Shown one piece after another: positions 1 through 12,800 of a DNA stretch of 64,000 nucleotides (position 1 is the stretch's first letter; every line of letters starts with the position of its first letter). The translations under genes and the position numbers were made by a program. The notes below the pieces were generated by a model, which searched no databases, was not told where the DNA came from, and saw nothing but the letters and a program-made list of their open reading frames with translations. Origin of the DNA: Phallusia mammillata (lineage: Eukaryota > Chordata > Ascidiacea > Phlebobranchia > Ascidiidae); NCBI GenBank assembly GCA_003260075.1, contig QLIY01000054.1, positions 62,001 through 126,000 on the forward strand, read 5' to 3'.

Positions 1-290
1 TGAGTTTTAACCCTTGCTGCCCGTGGCCTTGGTCGCCCTTGTATTTGCTGCGACCTTTTGTTGTTTTTCGTTTCAACAAATCTGTATGAATTAAACGGAA
101 TAACATTCACAATCAAATTCCAGTGTTTGTCGCAGTCTGCAGGGGTAGACAGATAGCTTATTGCATGCTATCTGCGTTACACAATGATTTAAAAACTGTA
201 AAAACGTAGTAAGACAGACAGACAAGGTCGTATTGCTTGAAAGGTAGCTTGCTTTGCTTGAAAGATTGAGGTTACTAACATATGCATAGC
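1..290. other. Intergenic sequence, no gene seen
   Basis: I see no convincing coding exon, RNA gene or named repeat here. The sequence is AT-rich and non-coding in appearance, and it ends at the target-site duplication of the first MITE. Confidence 0.5.
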
Positions 291-469
291 CAGTGGTGAG
301 ATTCAGCCGGTTCGCACCGGTTCTATAGAACCGTCCTACGAAATTTTATGAGATCAGCGAACCGGTTAGCATTACTGGTTATTATCTATGGGACTTTTTG
401 TAACAGGAACCGGCTGAAAAATATGACTTTTGTGATAGAACCGGCTGACAAAAATTTCGAATCCCACTG
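291..469 (+). mobile_element. hAT-type MITE, copy 1
   Basis: Begins with CAGTGGTGAGATTC and ends with the near inverse GAATCCCACTG. It is flanked by a perfect 8 bp duplication, TGCATAGC, at 283-290 and 470-477. The body contains the ACCGGTT-rich segments shared by six other copies in the window. An 8 bp target duplication and CAG...CTG ends are the hAT signature. No coding capacity; non-autonomous. Confidence 0.9.
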
Positions 470-477
470 TGCATAGC

Positions 478-2289
478 TTATTATTCAATATTAAATCTCC
501 TATTATCTTGGCTATTACTGCATCGAAAACAACATTTAGGCTTAAATCGACTCTAACGGAAAACGATAGTCAGTTAATTTATGACACTATAGTACCATGG
601 ACAAAACATTACCTCGGAGTAATTGGAATTGAATTGCAAACGTTTCGATAATTGTTCTGTGCTGATCATCAGGAAATAATTGCCCAGCAGGTGCCTAACG
701 CCAACACGTTTTATGGAAAGTGTCTTATCAGGATATTTTTGGGAAGCTCATTAATCTGAAATTAGTTAAAAATTGACTGCCAGTCTCTCGTTTGATCATA
801 GCTTTATCACTTTCACTGCGCGTGTTGTTTCTAGACAAACACTGACTTTAAGCCAACACTTTCAGCATCACTACTGCAGCAGGTGTAAGCGTGAAGCATG
901 CCACAGACTTCGTTTAGTCAGAATGTTCTTTTTCCAAAACAACAGGCAAAAAGGTGAAAGTTTAAAAAATCATCTAATATGTGTGGGCTGGCCCATATTG
1001 ACCCAAACATCGACTTGTGGTTTGATTGTGTGTTTTAGTAAATCAAATTTATTCGCTTCTTACGTTCAATACGGGCGCGCTAACTCAATCATTTGTAAAA
1101 TTAGCGAACACAACCAGATATATGGTTCCAAGTAAGTCAGTGTTTTAAAGCAATTGAGGTAATGAAGGTGTTGGCAAGATGTCAGTTTTTACTTTAGAAT
1201 TGAGGTGACTTAAAGTCAAACACAACAGTCAACAACACGTTTACTTTAAAAATGTGTTTGCCGTTATAGTTTTCTTGGAAGTGTGATGTCACAAAGCGTT
1301 GACGTAATAAAGCTGTGACAACAGATTGTCGATTGTCAAGGCAAAATTTGAAAGCAATGGGCACAAAAACAAACGCGGCGTTGAAATAAGAAAAGCGCGG
1401 CTGAAAAAAATGTTGATTACTTTTTGCCAGTGCGTGTGCACTTTTCTCAGGAGGGGAATTCGTTCGAAGACGTTGTGTGTTGTACGCGCCTTTCATTTTA
1501 AATTGTTATTTATCGATAGATTACCTCGGTGCAAATTAGCTTATAAAAACGGTTTAAAAAAACGTAATCAGAACAAAAACTTACTTTTAAAGATGGCATT
1601 TATGGGTAAAACGACAACTTTACTTTTGCAAATTGATTGAAACTGCTCAGAGTTTTGTCTGAAGGTTAGTAATTCGAATTTTTGATCGAGCAACCTTGTA
1701 AGAAACCACATAGAGTCTGTAGTTTGGTGTAAGCAAACAGCCATTCTTTGATCACACCGCCACAGTTAATAATATTCGTGATTAATACGACTAAGCGGCA
1801 AGAAATCAAAATGAGTGTGAGGTCATAAGAAAATAAATGAACCTGTAGCCTAATAATCTCAAATATTGCGCCATAACAAGATATATAGGTATAATGTGGC
1901 GTTTTGGATGTATTGTTTCTATGTAACAATTTGATGCAGAGAAGACTCATTTATGTGTTTTGTATCCGTGGGTTTCATATAGGTAGACAATTATGGTTTA
2001 GTATTTTCAACCTGTATTTGATAAAGGTTTTTGTAAGGTGGTTTGGTTTTGCTTTGGAAGTTAAAAATGCCGTAAATTTGTTTTAAAAGGTTTTGTCGCC
2101 GCTTTTGTTGGAAGATATTTTTGTTATTTCAGATGAAAATATACGTTCATAATGGGATCAGCCCTGAAGCGTTTATGTACGCATTATTTTATGTATCGGT
2201 ATAACGTACGCCCTAACAAGCCTGGCGTACTATCATTTCAAGTATCTAAACGACAGTTTTAGTGATGGATAAAAACCATCAACAGCATG
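478..2289. other. Non-coding stretch
   Basis: Only short open frames with no recognisable protein and no consistent splice frame. A short segment near 2154-2172 (GGGATCAGCCCTGAAGCG) recurs at about 51556 and, inverted, at about 17640, so it is part of an interspersed repeat. Confidence 0.45.
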
Positions 2290-2297
2290 GCTCAAAC

Positions 2298-3504
2298 CAG
2301 GGGTGGGCAAACTACGGCCCGCGGGCCGCATGCGGTCCGGCAAAGGAGTTCATGCGGCCCGCCAAATGTTAGTGAATTTTAAAGAGAATGTTAGTAACGC
2401 TGAATAGTATTATGAGCACAGCCGACGAGTTTTAAAAAATACCGGGGTTGCGACTTGCCGATACCTATACCATGTGCAATATCTGTACCCGTACCATACT
2501 TTGGAACTAAACACAGACACTTTTTACGTGCTTTATAGCCGGTTGTGTCTGCCACGTTATTTTGCAAATCGTCACTTGACACAATTTCTTCGTTTGATAA
2601 AGGTAAATAAAAGTAGAAGCGAGTCGCGTTTTTAATCACAGCCCACTTTGCACTGTTGACGCCAAAACTTTGTTCACATTGGATCAAGTTTAGGTCGTTG
2701 CAGTACATTGCAACCGGACATTAATCACGGCTTTAGAATCGTTAACACAGACCCGCACAACACCTAAAAATGGATACTAAAAGCGGCTCGCTTTGTTTAA
2801 TGTTGGCGCAAGAATTTATTGACAAAAAGACGTGGTGTAGCCTATGTTGCAACAAATGCTTGTTTATTTTGAAACAATTGCAATTGTGGCGTTTCAACCA
2901 TTGTTTGTCCAATAATTCCAGTGACAACAAACGTATTTGCACAAAGTTGAAAATATATTCCGTTAATATTTTGGGCAAAATCAGGGGTACACAACCTGCG
3001 GCCGTACGGCCACATGCGGCCGCGTAGACGAGTTTGTGCGGTTGTGACCATGTATGTTAAAATGCACGTGCTAGCGGCGGTGACGTAACTAAAATTATTT
3101 TGCCAAACATTTTGATTTTGAAACTGCTAAAAACAGATTTCGTGAGACTGAAAAAAAGATTACTAGCCTAGTAACCATATGCGCCAGGCTTTTTATCCGC
3201 TTATTGTGTGCAAACAATGCGAAAGAACAGGCACCGCAATTGTCACAATACAGATTATTATGACGGCATAAATAGTTATCTCCGTTTAGCTAAACTTATG
3301 CGTCAAGTAAGAAATTTTTAACCTGAGCATTTTAGGCGGCTTTAAATGGTATATATAGGATATAAACCTAATTCTTTACACCAGTTATTTTTTTTTTTAA
3401 AAAACAAGCAAGCAATTGGCGGCCGTTGGTGAAATACTATGCGGCCCCCTGAGATTAAGAACTTTTGAATGCGGCCCTTGCACTGAAAAGTTTGCCCACC
3501 CCTG
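2298..3504. mobile_element. hAT-family DNA transposon, non-autonomous
   Basis: Terminal inverted repeats CAGGGGTGGGCAAACT at 2298 and AGTTTGCCCACCCCTG ending at 3504. The 8 bp target duplication is GCTCAAAC (2290-2297) and GCTTAAAC (3505-3512), one mismatch. CAGGGG ends with an 8 bp duplication are typical of hAT elements. GCGGCC-rich stretches follow each end, and a second similar start (CAGGGGTACACAAC, about 2982) may mark a nested or rearranged relative. No transposase frame was found in the 1207 bp. Confidence 0.9.
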
Positions 3505-3784
3505 GCTTAAACTGAAGATCACTGTTTGCCTTTTTATCATAAAACAGTAAAACCAATAGACGATAAAATCCTTGGTTAAAACAAATCAGTCGGTTTATGC
3601 AAAGGAATAAATAAGGTTATTTTGTCTGAGTGGCATCGCCAGTTTGTAAAAAAATACATATTCTTCATATATAAACCGTCTGATTCAGTTTTTCACAAGT
3701 AATTTATCGTTTATTGTTGTTACTGTTTTATTCTTTCAAGTATATCACTTGTTGTGTTCGGATATAGTCAAATAATACCTTAGT

Positions 3785-6053
3785 ATGGAGGAATTAACGA
3801 GCACTACTAGGAGTTTAGGAAATACTTTAACAGTGCCCGTCAGTCATTGGGACGGAGGCGGTATAAGCCCGAAATATTTACGGAAGCATTCAATACATGA
3901 CACTACAGATGGTTTGTCGGATCTTATCAAGTTTCAACAATCTATTAAATCGAATTCTAAGGATGACGAAGAAGCCGACGATGTTGATGATGAACTTTTA
4001 AGGATCCAATACAGGTTATGATGAATGAGATAACGAAAATATTGCCTATCACAACATTTATAAATTGTTCAGTTAAAGTTGTAAATGACGAAAATGCATC
4101 GTATTGCCTACGGACCGACAACAGGAACTGAGTATATTCACAAGCAACGTGTTGTAAAATCGAAGCAAATCTTATTTAGCGCAATGCTGACTCTGTCGGT
4201 TTCTTATGAGGTTAAGTTTCTAACGTAAGAATTCAAATCGCACCAGTTTGCCAAATTCCGACTGATGATGTAAAGAGCACAGTTATTTCAGGGTTAGGAA
4301 CTAAGTCAAAGGTTAAGCACTAGATTTTTAAGTTGGTGTTAATGTTGTTGTTTTTATGGCGCGACGGACCAACATAGTTTTGCCTACAAATGTTCGTTAC
4401 TGCTCTTTGCGCCACCTATCGGTATTTCGCAAATATTTGTGATTTAAGTTTACACGCTAGTAGCACAACCTTTCTAAATAAGGGGGTATACTCGCCGCGT
4501 GGTGTCGCCACTGCGCATAATGTTTTATTATTGGCCTTCGCTATGCAACTAGTCAATCCGAATAACTGGGGGTTGGTAAATGTGCTGACAAGTTCTTATA
4601 AGGAATCTAACATCGTTTGTTTGCCCATGTACTGTGTTGCTCAGCTTCATAGCTCCACTATTGTATTGTTAAGCATCTAACACGAAAGTCTTTTGTATGA
4701 AAAGTACGTTGTGATTTAATAGTTGGAATTGTGTGTTTATGTGTGAAGTTTTTGCTAAAACGGTGTAATTTCATTTAGCGATTGAGCAACCAACATAGTA
4801 CAAAGCTGGCTTTGGTGCTTACATGTAATATTTGCACACATTTCAAGTGCGACCACGTCGATTAAAAGCTCTTTTCGATGAAAGCAACATTTTCCCACTA
4901 AGGCATACAAAGCGGACCTTAAACGTTAATGCCACATTAAGATCCCTTGTTTTAGCCTTTGGCCTAATCTGTAATCCGCGTGAACGCAGACAAAACAGCA
5001 ACAGGTGTTAGTCCGTGAGCGCGCGGTCACTAATTCAATGCCAATTCAAAGCCATTGTTTTGTAGGCGGACAAATCCCGGTCAGCGAAGGCGTGCTTCTC
5101 TCGCCTCATCGGATTTTAGTGCTGCTGTCCCTTTTCATCGATCCAACATTTTGTCAGCCTTTCTGCTCTCACCGCCTCCTGAAGACAACGAGAAAAGGTA
5201 CAAAGCACTCTGTCAGTACATTATCTTAGTTCGCTTGTGGAATTTAAATTATTATTGTGGACAGTTTGTAAACAACGCACGTTGTCTTTAGTTGGTTGTG
5301 AGTATACCTTTTTTCTTAAAATTGCAGCCAAAAGTCAGTTTCAACGTGGAGATAGAACGATATGTTATGTTGTGTGTGTGTAAACATTTATGACTGATGT
5401 TCTATATCAATTACACACTTAAAAATTGCATAGTTATGTTTGCTAAACATTCGACCATGTCAATAATAAAAAAGGAAGAAAATGTCAGATTGGAAGAAAG
5501 CCGATGTTACATTTTTCTTAGTTGCGTATTTGTGCTGCACGGACTTGAAAAGTAGTTTAATTGTGAACAAAATGGACATAAAATTTGCACAAAAACCTAG
5601 TTGAATGAGGAAAATAACGGACCAAATAGACGTAAAAGGCGACGTACTTATTATTCAAACGTTTCGGCAAAACGCTCATGCCTTCATCGTTTGAATAATT
5701 AAGCACGTCGCTTTATACGTCGGTTTGGGCCGTTATTTTCCTCATTGAACTCATACACAGACCCCAGTTTGTAACAGTTCAACGGCCCTTGTTCACCCCA
5801 ACCCAGATTTGACCCCTTATCGTGGGGGCGAAGTGAATGTTTTTACAACCCTAAGTCACGTTTTAACCCTTGCAGGTGCAATTACAGCCTAGGGGCGGAT
5901 TCAACGACCGAGCAAGAGCTTTTTCCCCCACCAGCCTTCAAAAGAGGTAGAGAAAGGCGAAGTAGCATTTTCGCCATCAATCAGACAGGCCTGACACCCA
6001 GACGACAGGAGGATTACTCGACAGGATCGAGCGTCTTGGGAGGTTTGAGTTGA
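3785..6053 (+). CDS. Unrecognised 179-residue protein, three exons
   Basis: I do not recognise this protein. Predicted exons are 3785-4014, 5066-5197 and 5876-6053. The phases agree (AG|G arginine codons bridge both junctions), the junctions are GT-AG, and the summed length is 540 nt with a TGA stop. Each exon reads like coding sequence, unlike the surrounding DNA. The product is hydrophilic, with an acidic patch at residues ~57-70 (DDEEADDVDDE), a basic RRRAS element after the first junction that fits a protein kinase A consensus, a proline patch (SPPPED) and a second RRSS element near the C-terminus. There is no signal peptide or membrane helix. An alternative donor at ~6040 and an acceptor just before ATG 6851 are in compatible phase, so splicing into the guanylate cyclase downstream is possible, though both sites are weak. 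Confidence 0.55.
5600..5746. mobile_element. Palindromic MITE with internal hairpin
   Basis: Imperfect inverted ends: TTGAATGAGGAAAATAACGG at the left and the inverse, ending TTTTCCTCATTGAA, at the right. It lies in the second intron of the unrecognised gene. The centre holds a 10 bp inverted repeat (ATTATTCAAA and its complement) around a smaller GGC/GCC hairpin and a GAAACG segment when read on the minus strand. Related sequences lie at 19840-20360 and 52876-52995. Confidence 0.7.
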
Positions 6054-6850
6054 AGAAAGTTGTTTGCTTCTTTCCGCGCCACGGATATCGTAAAATGTCG
6101 TGATGTGAAATGTTTTAGTTTTATTACCGCATGCGCTGGTGTTGTGGCGAGGTTATATGTCGCGCATGGAGAAGTTGTGATGCAGCTTGTATTGTAGAAT
6201 ATATTAGCTTAGTTGCTGCCAGGCTTAACATCAAATTTATAGAGATCTTCAGGCAATTGTATTTTTATACCAACGTATAGGACGGCGAAACGTCGGTATA
6301 AAAGTGCAATTGACAGAAGAGGTTTATAAATTTGTTTGCATATTGTAGAACTGTGAATCGTTTTTAGTTTTTGAGATTAAAATGTTTCATGCGCTGATAG
6401 CTTTTACTTTACTAACCAACAGACAGATTTAGTCTAAATTCAATTTTGATAAATGCGATTCTGAAGAAAACTAAAATGTGATAAAATTTAGGATTATAAA
6501 AAGCAAGGTTCCACTGGGATTGGCTTAGTTTTGCCGGATGTTTCCAGTGATAGGAGTTACATTTTAGTAAACTTGTTTGGGCAACTTTTGAAACAACCAA
6601 ACGTGTAAGGTCTGTGTTTGTTACAGGATCTTTTTCCGCGAATAATAAGCATCATATGTCGTCAGTTAACCAAACGTACAGTGTTTTTCACCTCACAAAG
6701 TTTTGTTTGACTTACTTGCGCTTAATTATGATCTTGTTAGAGGTCGTTTTTTTCGTGCCACAGATTTATATTGTTTTATGTGAACATGTTTGATTTTAGA
6801 ATCCTAGCTTTCAGGCAAACCTAAACCTTACATGAATATTCTGCTCAGCC
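6054..6850. other. Intergenic, possible promoter of guanylate cyclase alpha
   Basis: No coding exon is supported. A segment at about 6206-6320 (GTTGCTGCCAGG ... GGCGAAACGTC ... TATAAAAG) resembles the repeat seen twice at 16410-16672. No core promoter element can be assigned confidently. Confidence 0.4.
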
Positions 6851-9800
6851 ATGACTCTGTCTGTGCCGCAAAAGTGCAAACACGGGAAGCAGAAGAAAGT
6901 GAGTTCGGACAGCGGCTACTACAGTGAGAGTAGAAGCAACTCTGGATGTACTCCGCCTCTGTGTTTAAACATCACTCCAGCTTCTAACGATGAGTCATTC
7001 GACTCGAAACTTCGTAGCTCGTCAAAAAAAGCGTCGATTGATGGGCTCCGGGAATGTTTGCTTAACATCACTATGCCATCAGTAAGTTGTTTGTAAATCA
7101 TCTTACTTTTATAGGCAGGTTTTTTTATTTTAGAGACTCCTATTTAGCTTACATATGCTGAATGCTCAATATCAGTAGATGTGTTTAAGTGCTGTGTTGT
7201 TTGATGTTTTAGCAAGCAAATTTTGTTACAACGTTGAATCAATATGCTCTTACTATTAATCTCAAACAATGGAAGTGTATATGCTAACAAATTGTGCTCC
7301 GGGTATTTCGGCATCTAAAGATTATATTTAAACTTTCCGTCTTGACATGGACAATGACCGTTTTTTTTACTTTGGTATAAACTCACATCTCACACTGATA
7401 AACCAAACAGCAAAACATGATGTTTTGTTTATTATTTAACGTCGCATTATTGACCTTGTCAGCTCATATAGTGCAACATGCAAAATCAGGTATGACAAAG
7501 CAATAAAAAAGATAAAAAAATCTTCAAACTAACGAATAAACTATTTTTTCGAACCCGAGACAAAAACTAAACAATCGCGCGCTTCTTTTGTGTGACGTCA
7601 CAATTCTTGAAGTGGGAGTTGACAATGTGGCGTCGAATGTCTGATACAACTCGATCCGATTTACGAGTGCGCGCGTGTCCGATGTCAAACTTGAGATACT
7701 CATGAAATATACACAGAATATGTGTGTAGTCAACCGTAACAAGTCATACACTGCTTGCGTATATGCACTGTATACAGTGATGTTTTTTTCTGAAAACCGT
7801 TTTTTCAAACCACTTTTATCCACAAATGGACTGGTTGATAATTTAGTATGTCATATATACGTGTAAGTTAGTTTTGACGCCAATGTAGTTAGTTTGGAAC
7901 GTGTTTTTTGTCGAATGTGGCCCTTTTTCGTTTAGTATAGGGGGATAAATGCTGCTTCAAAGTTTGGGACAAGACTATGGCTTCATTCTTAATTCCATTC
8001 ATTGTTCGATTAAGATTTTAACACTTTACATCTTTTTGGAGTCAGATTTGTCTTTAACGTTGCAAGAAATCCCAAAATGAGAGGCAAAAAATATTGATTT
8101 GTTTTCGTTGTTCAAGATGTCAATCCACCCTAGGCTGGAGCCTGTTGATTGTCAATTTTCAGCAAAACCGATTCTTGTTCAATTATTGGCCAACATGGAA
8201 TTGCTCTCAGCTAACGAGAAAATCTTTTAATAACCTGCTGTCGTTCAGCTGTTGGTTAAATTTGTTCGACAATTTTTCATGCTGCGTTTGCGCTGTTTGT
8301 TTTCGTGCTGTCGGCAAATAAGCAAGTAAACACAACGAAAACTGTATTTTAATCGCTCAAATTGTAAATTGTAGTTATGAAAGGGCACCAACTGACCAAT
8401 ACAATGTTTAATATATTATAATACGCCAGCATCTTAGCTTAGTATCAATTAAAACCTTGACGCACGTTTATACTTTATCTATCTTATTTTCAAAATAGGT
8501 TTTATGAGGTGTTATATTGCATTCATTTGTGCAGAGCTTTACAAGCTACGTATAAAATTTCTTGTATTTTGTATTACAGGAGTTGTTCATGCGAAGGACG
8601 TTCTTTCGTCTCTTGCAGCAGTACGACACAGACATATATGATCGTGTCAGGTAAGGCCCACCTTTCAGAGGTGCTGAATAATTGATCTGCAACCTTCCAC
8701 TACACAACACTGACTTTGTTCCATCGCCATCATCGATATTTTGGGTCCGATTGACTTTACTAAGCTATCCCCTATAGCTCACTATGCAATCCCTTTTAAT
8801 TACTTGATGGAAAATTTAAATCCTAAGTTAAATATAATCGCACAGGGCTTTAATAATTTGATGATTACAAAAACTTTTTTGGCTTTTTGGCAAATTACTT
8901 TCATTGATACGGGATGGGCTTAAGATACCAAATATTAATTGGGTTAAGTGGTTTTACGCATGGAGGAATTATGCTGTAAACTATCGTAGATTTGGTTGTA
9001 TTTTAACTTTAAATTTCATCTATGGAGATGTATACCCGATAAAAAATAGCTCAATCACATGGTGTAAATTACTGTTTATCTAAGATTTTTTTAAGACTGT
9101 AAAAGAAAGTGTTTATCTCTATATTGGTACTTGTTTTAACGTAAAGGGTTGCTGTCAAATTGCGAGGGTTTGAGTTGAGTTTATTTTTGCTTAGACAACA
9201 TAGTAACACCATTGCACTAAAACAATCACCAAGCCGGCAATTGCTGCACAACGTTGAAACGTTATGGAGCGCATAAAAATGTCGGTCACAAATTGGTGAA
9301 TAAGAGCTAAACGCGCTACAACTACACCGTAGGTTTATTAAAGTTATTGCACACCACTGTTAAATAGTTCCTGAACTTGTGGGTTCAAATACCAGCTCAA
9401 CCTTGTATCTCCAATGAGTAAGAGAAGCATTGATAAAAAAAATAACTGAACGAATTTTTTCATCAAATATGCAATTTTTGGTCTCTCCAAGACGATTTAT
9501 TTTGCAGGACGCTCATTAAGCAGAGGATGCAGGTTGATGTAGGATTGGACGACCCACAACGATACAACGATAAATATCCTTCATTTGTAAACTCCCCGTT
9601 ACACCACCGACCCATCGCTCTCCGTGATAATGTCCTCTGCAGCAAATTCTTCGATCAACGTCGTATTTTACACATGATATGCTGCCTCGCCGAAATCATC
9701 AGTAAGTTTAGTTGAAAACTACGTTCAAAGATTTTTTTACAAATAATTTTATACGCGAAACATTAGCATGTAGCCACGTTTAACATTGCTATGTTAATGC

Positions 9801-12800
9801 TGTGATACCGTTTTTCCTACTTAGGTCCAATTTTCTTATTGATGCATTTCATTTTATTATACAACCTTGAATTTTTTTTTACCTTTTTTGAGGGGTGGGG
9901 AGGTAACATTTAATTTTTTATTCTTTTAGGCGTAATCGGTGCTTTCCCTTTTACAGATTAGATCTAATCAATCATTTTAGATTTCTCAATTAACATCCAC
10001 CTGTTGGATGTTTACGTCTTAAAGCCCCATATGGAATATCGGAAAAGTTAGGTGACCGGCTTCGGTATGACGCCTTTAAAAAGCTTAGCGTAATATGGTT
10101 ATGCATTTCAACAAATTACAATCGGTATTTTAATCGACAACGAATGATCAAAATGTTCGGGGCCTTCTGACACAAAAAATTCCTAAAATCGTGTTTCTGT
10201 CATGTGTATGCATGATTAAGTTGACGTTCCGACTTTGTTATTTTACGTTTAACAGACACTGATTTTATGTTGGTGGCTCGCCGATTCGGGAAGGAGATGG
10301 CAGCTTTTCTCTACCACTCGCATCGTAATTCAATCAGCTCTATCGGAAACACACTGGAGAAATTTATCAACACAATCGACGGTTAGTAAACACGAAATTA
10401 AACTTATTACTCTGCGATGTGAATTTATCACCGCATGTGAAGGCGACATTTGTTTACCGACGATATGTTACTATCATATGAGGATTTGATTAAATTTTTC
10501 GTGGTGATTTACGGCAGAATTGTAAACGTGCCTGGAATGGGAGCCCGAGCCCCAATCGTTTTTGGGGAGCCTGTTTAGGCCCCAAAGTTTGTCAACCAAC
10601 ACAAAAAACAATTGGTCTTGCTGGGTTTTAGGGCTGTTTAACATTAGGTCAGTTCCAGCAACTGGCTACCTAGCTAATTAAATTTATTCAAAAAAATACT
10701 GACACAGAGTGTAAAGTCAGGCCCGAATCAAACCAGTTTTTTTAAGAAACCGAAGCCCGAAAAGCCCGGCTTACAACTCTTATTTACAGGTTTGACTCTC
10801 CACTTGCTCGAGGTCTACAACAACTCGCACACCTCTTGCGCCACCATGTGTTCGTACCGCGGTGACGTAGACTGTCGTTCGGTGAAGCGAGGTCACGTGC
10901 TCATCTGTTTTCCCGCTAACGGCTGTTCTGAGACTAATACGCCGGAAATGTCGCTCAAGTTTTCTACACCGTTCCGCTCGATGTCGCTGTTCGTCGGTGG
11001 ATTAATTGAGGAATTCGGAAAACTTATTTTCAAGGTCAATGTAGAGGTTGTTTGCGGTTCTGAGACTGCTGCGAACATCCTGGTAGACCTGGCTGGTTAT
11101 ATTGACATCCACCAGCGAAATGCATCACACAACGGTCGCAAAGACGTCAATCAAAGTTTCGATGAAATCTCGGCAGGTGAAGGCTTTGGGAGAATCGACG
11201 AAATTTATCGGAATGACGTCATAGTGCCAGTAGACCAGGCGACGGACGATCGTAAATGTTACAGCGAAGCAGAAGCAAATAAACGGCGCAGGTTGGGCGG
11301 GACGTCGGGCAGTTTACAGCAGCACGGCGCAGACAACGGCGTTTACCGCTATGTGATTCGGGAAAGCAGAGAACGGACTCTGCCGGATACGAACGACGCC
11401 ACGCAATTGAGTAAACACTCGCATCTGTGGACAGATGACAATAAACACGAACAACACAGCTCGGGTGGTGAAGTTATCAGTCACACAGAAGCAGCGGGTG
11501 ACAGTCCAGGCGAGGAGACGCAGCAAGTCAAATGCCAAAGCGCCAGAAAACGGCCATTACGCGGTCATTTACAAGCCTCTCAAACATGCACTAATCTAAT
11601 TTTGGACAAAGACCGCATCAGTCAAGAGGAAGACAGCAGAAGCGAGAAAGGGCTAGCAAGTCCCCAAAGGCGTTATTCCGTTCCGGGGCTTCGATTTTCT
11701 GGTGCTGCGACGCAGAAGGTGAAGGTTGCCGCCGATTCCCCCAGCCGGGATATTTGTGAGTTGCACGGGAACACACAAAGCGAAACGCCCGCACCAGTCG
11801 CGAAGATTTCCAGCTCATTAAAGGCGAAATTGGAAGGAGTGCAATTCCCAGACACCCGTAGGGAATTTACTGGTGATTGGAGCGAATCGAATCCACAGCA
11901 AGTAGCTCTTCACAAATCTGAACATCACAAGCTTGTAGATATTGGATCGAACACAGGATCGATGGACGGACGCAAGGGCGGCATCGGTTCAAGGCGGCAA
12001 CGTATTCTCTCCAGTCGTGTGAACGAGTTTGCAGCGAGTGATGTAAGTCTGGGACCGCTGCTTGAGGATTTTTATGCAGGTTTGTTAAGTTACTTGTTAC
12101 TGTAAAGAATAGTAGGGATTTTAATCTGAATTATTTTACTGAGTTTGTTTACTAACAAGCCATATTGCGTATTGCTGCAATCTCAATTGTACGTGTTTTA
12201 ATGGGTAGAATCATACTTATATTTTGCAAGCTAGTACTTGGCTGTTATATATGGTTGAAACGTGATGAGGTGCCTAATTTTGCTTTTATAAACCTGACCA
12301 AAATATGATTTTTGGACAAGGGTAAAAACGGAAGCAGTGGTGTGACATAAAATCTTATTTCTTGTTTCTGGGGCATTTCTACATTACGTTCATACATTTA
12401 TATGTTGCCTTCTTATCCTAAACTTAGTTTGCATCAGCATTGTATGACTATTAAAGGGCATAAAGTTTTGTTTTATATTACATGTCAATAACTACTTAGT
12501 TAAACTTTCATAGTATGTCAGGCCTGTTAAAGGCGTTGTGCCGAATCAGCCGGTCTCCCAAGCATTCCCATATGGCAAGGCACAGGCCAAACTAATATAT
12601 TATAGGGCATGCAGATTTATTTTATAGTATATGTCAATATGGCGATAATCACCTAGTTAAACCTTACATCACAAGGGGAAACTCCTTTCTATTTTTGAAT
12701 GCAGACAAAGTAGCCTATTCCCGACCTGCGCAGCCTTCAAACATTTACTGTAAAAATTCGGGCTTTGCGATGCCACGGAGCGTTGATTTCACATCAAACG

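Noticed and set aside
773-1640. Overlapping open frames of 100-120 codons at 0.8-1.6 kb
   Set aside because: Both strands are open in the same place, composition is unlike a protein, and no splice-compatible neighbours were found.
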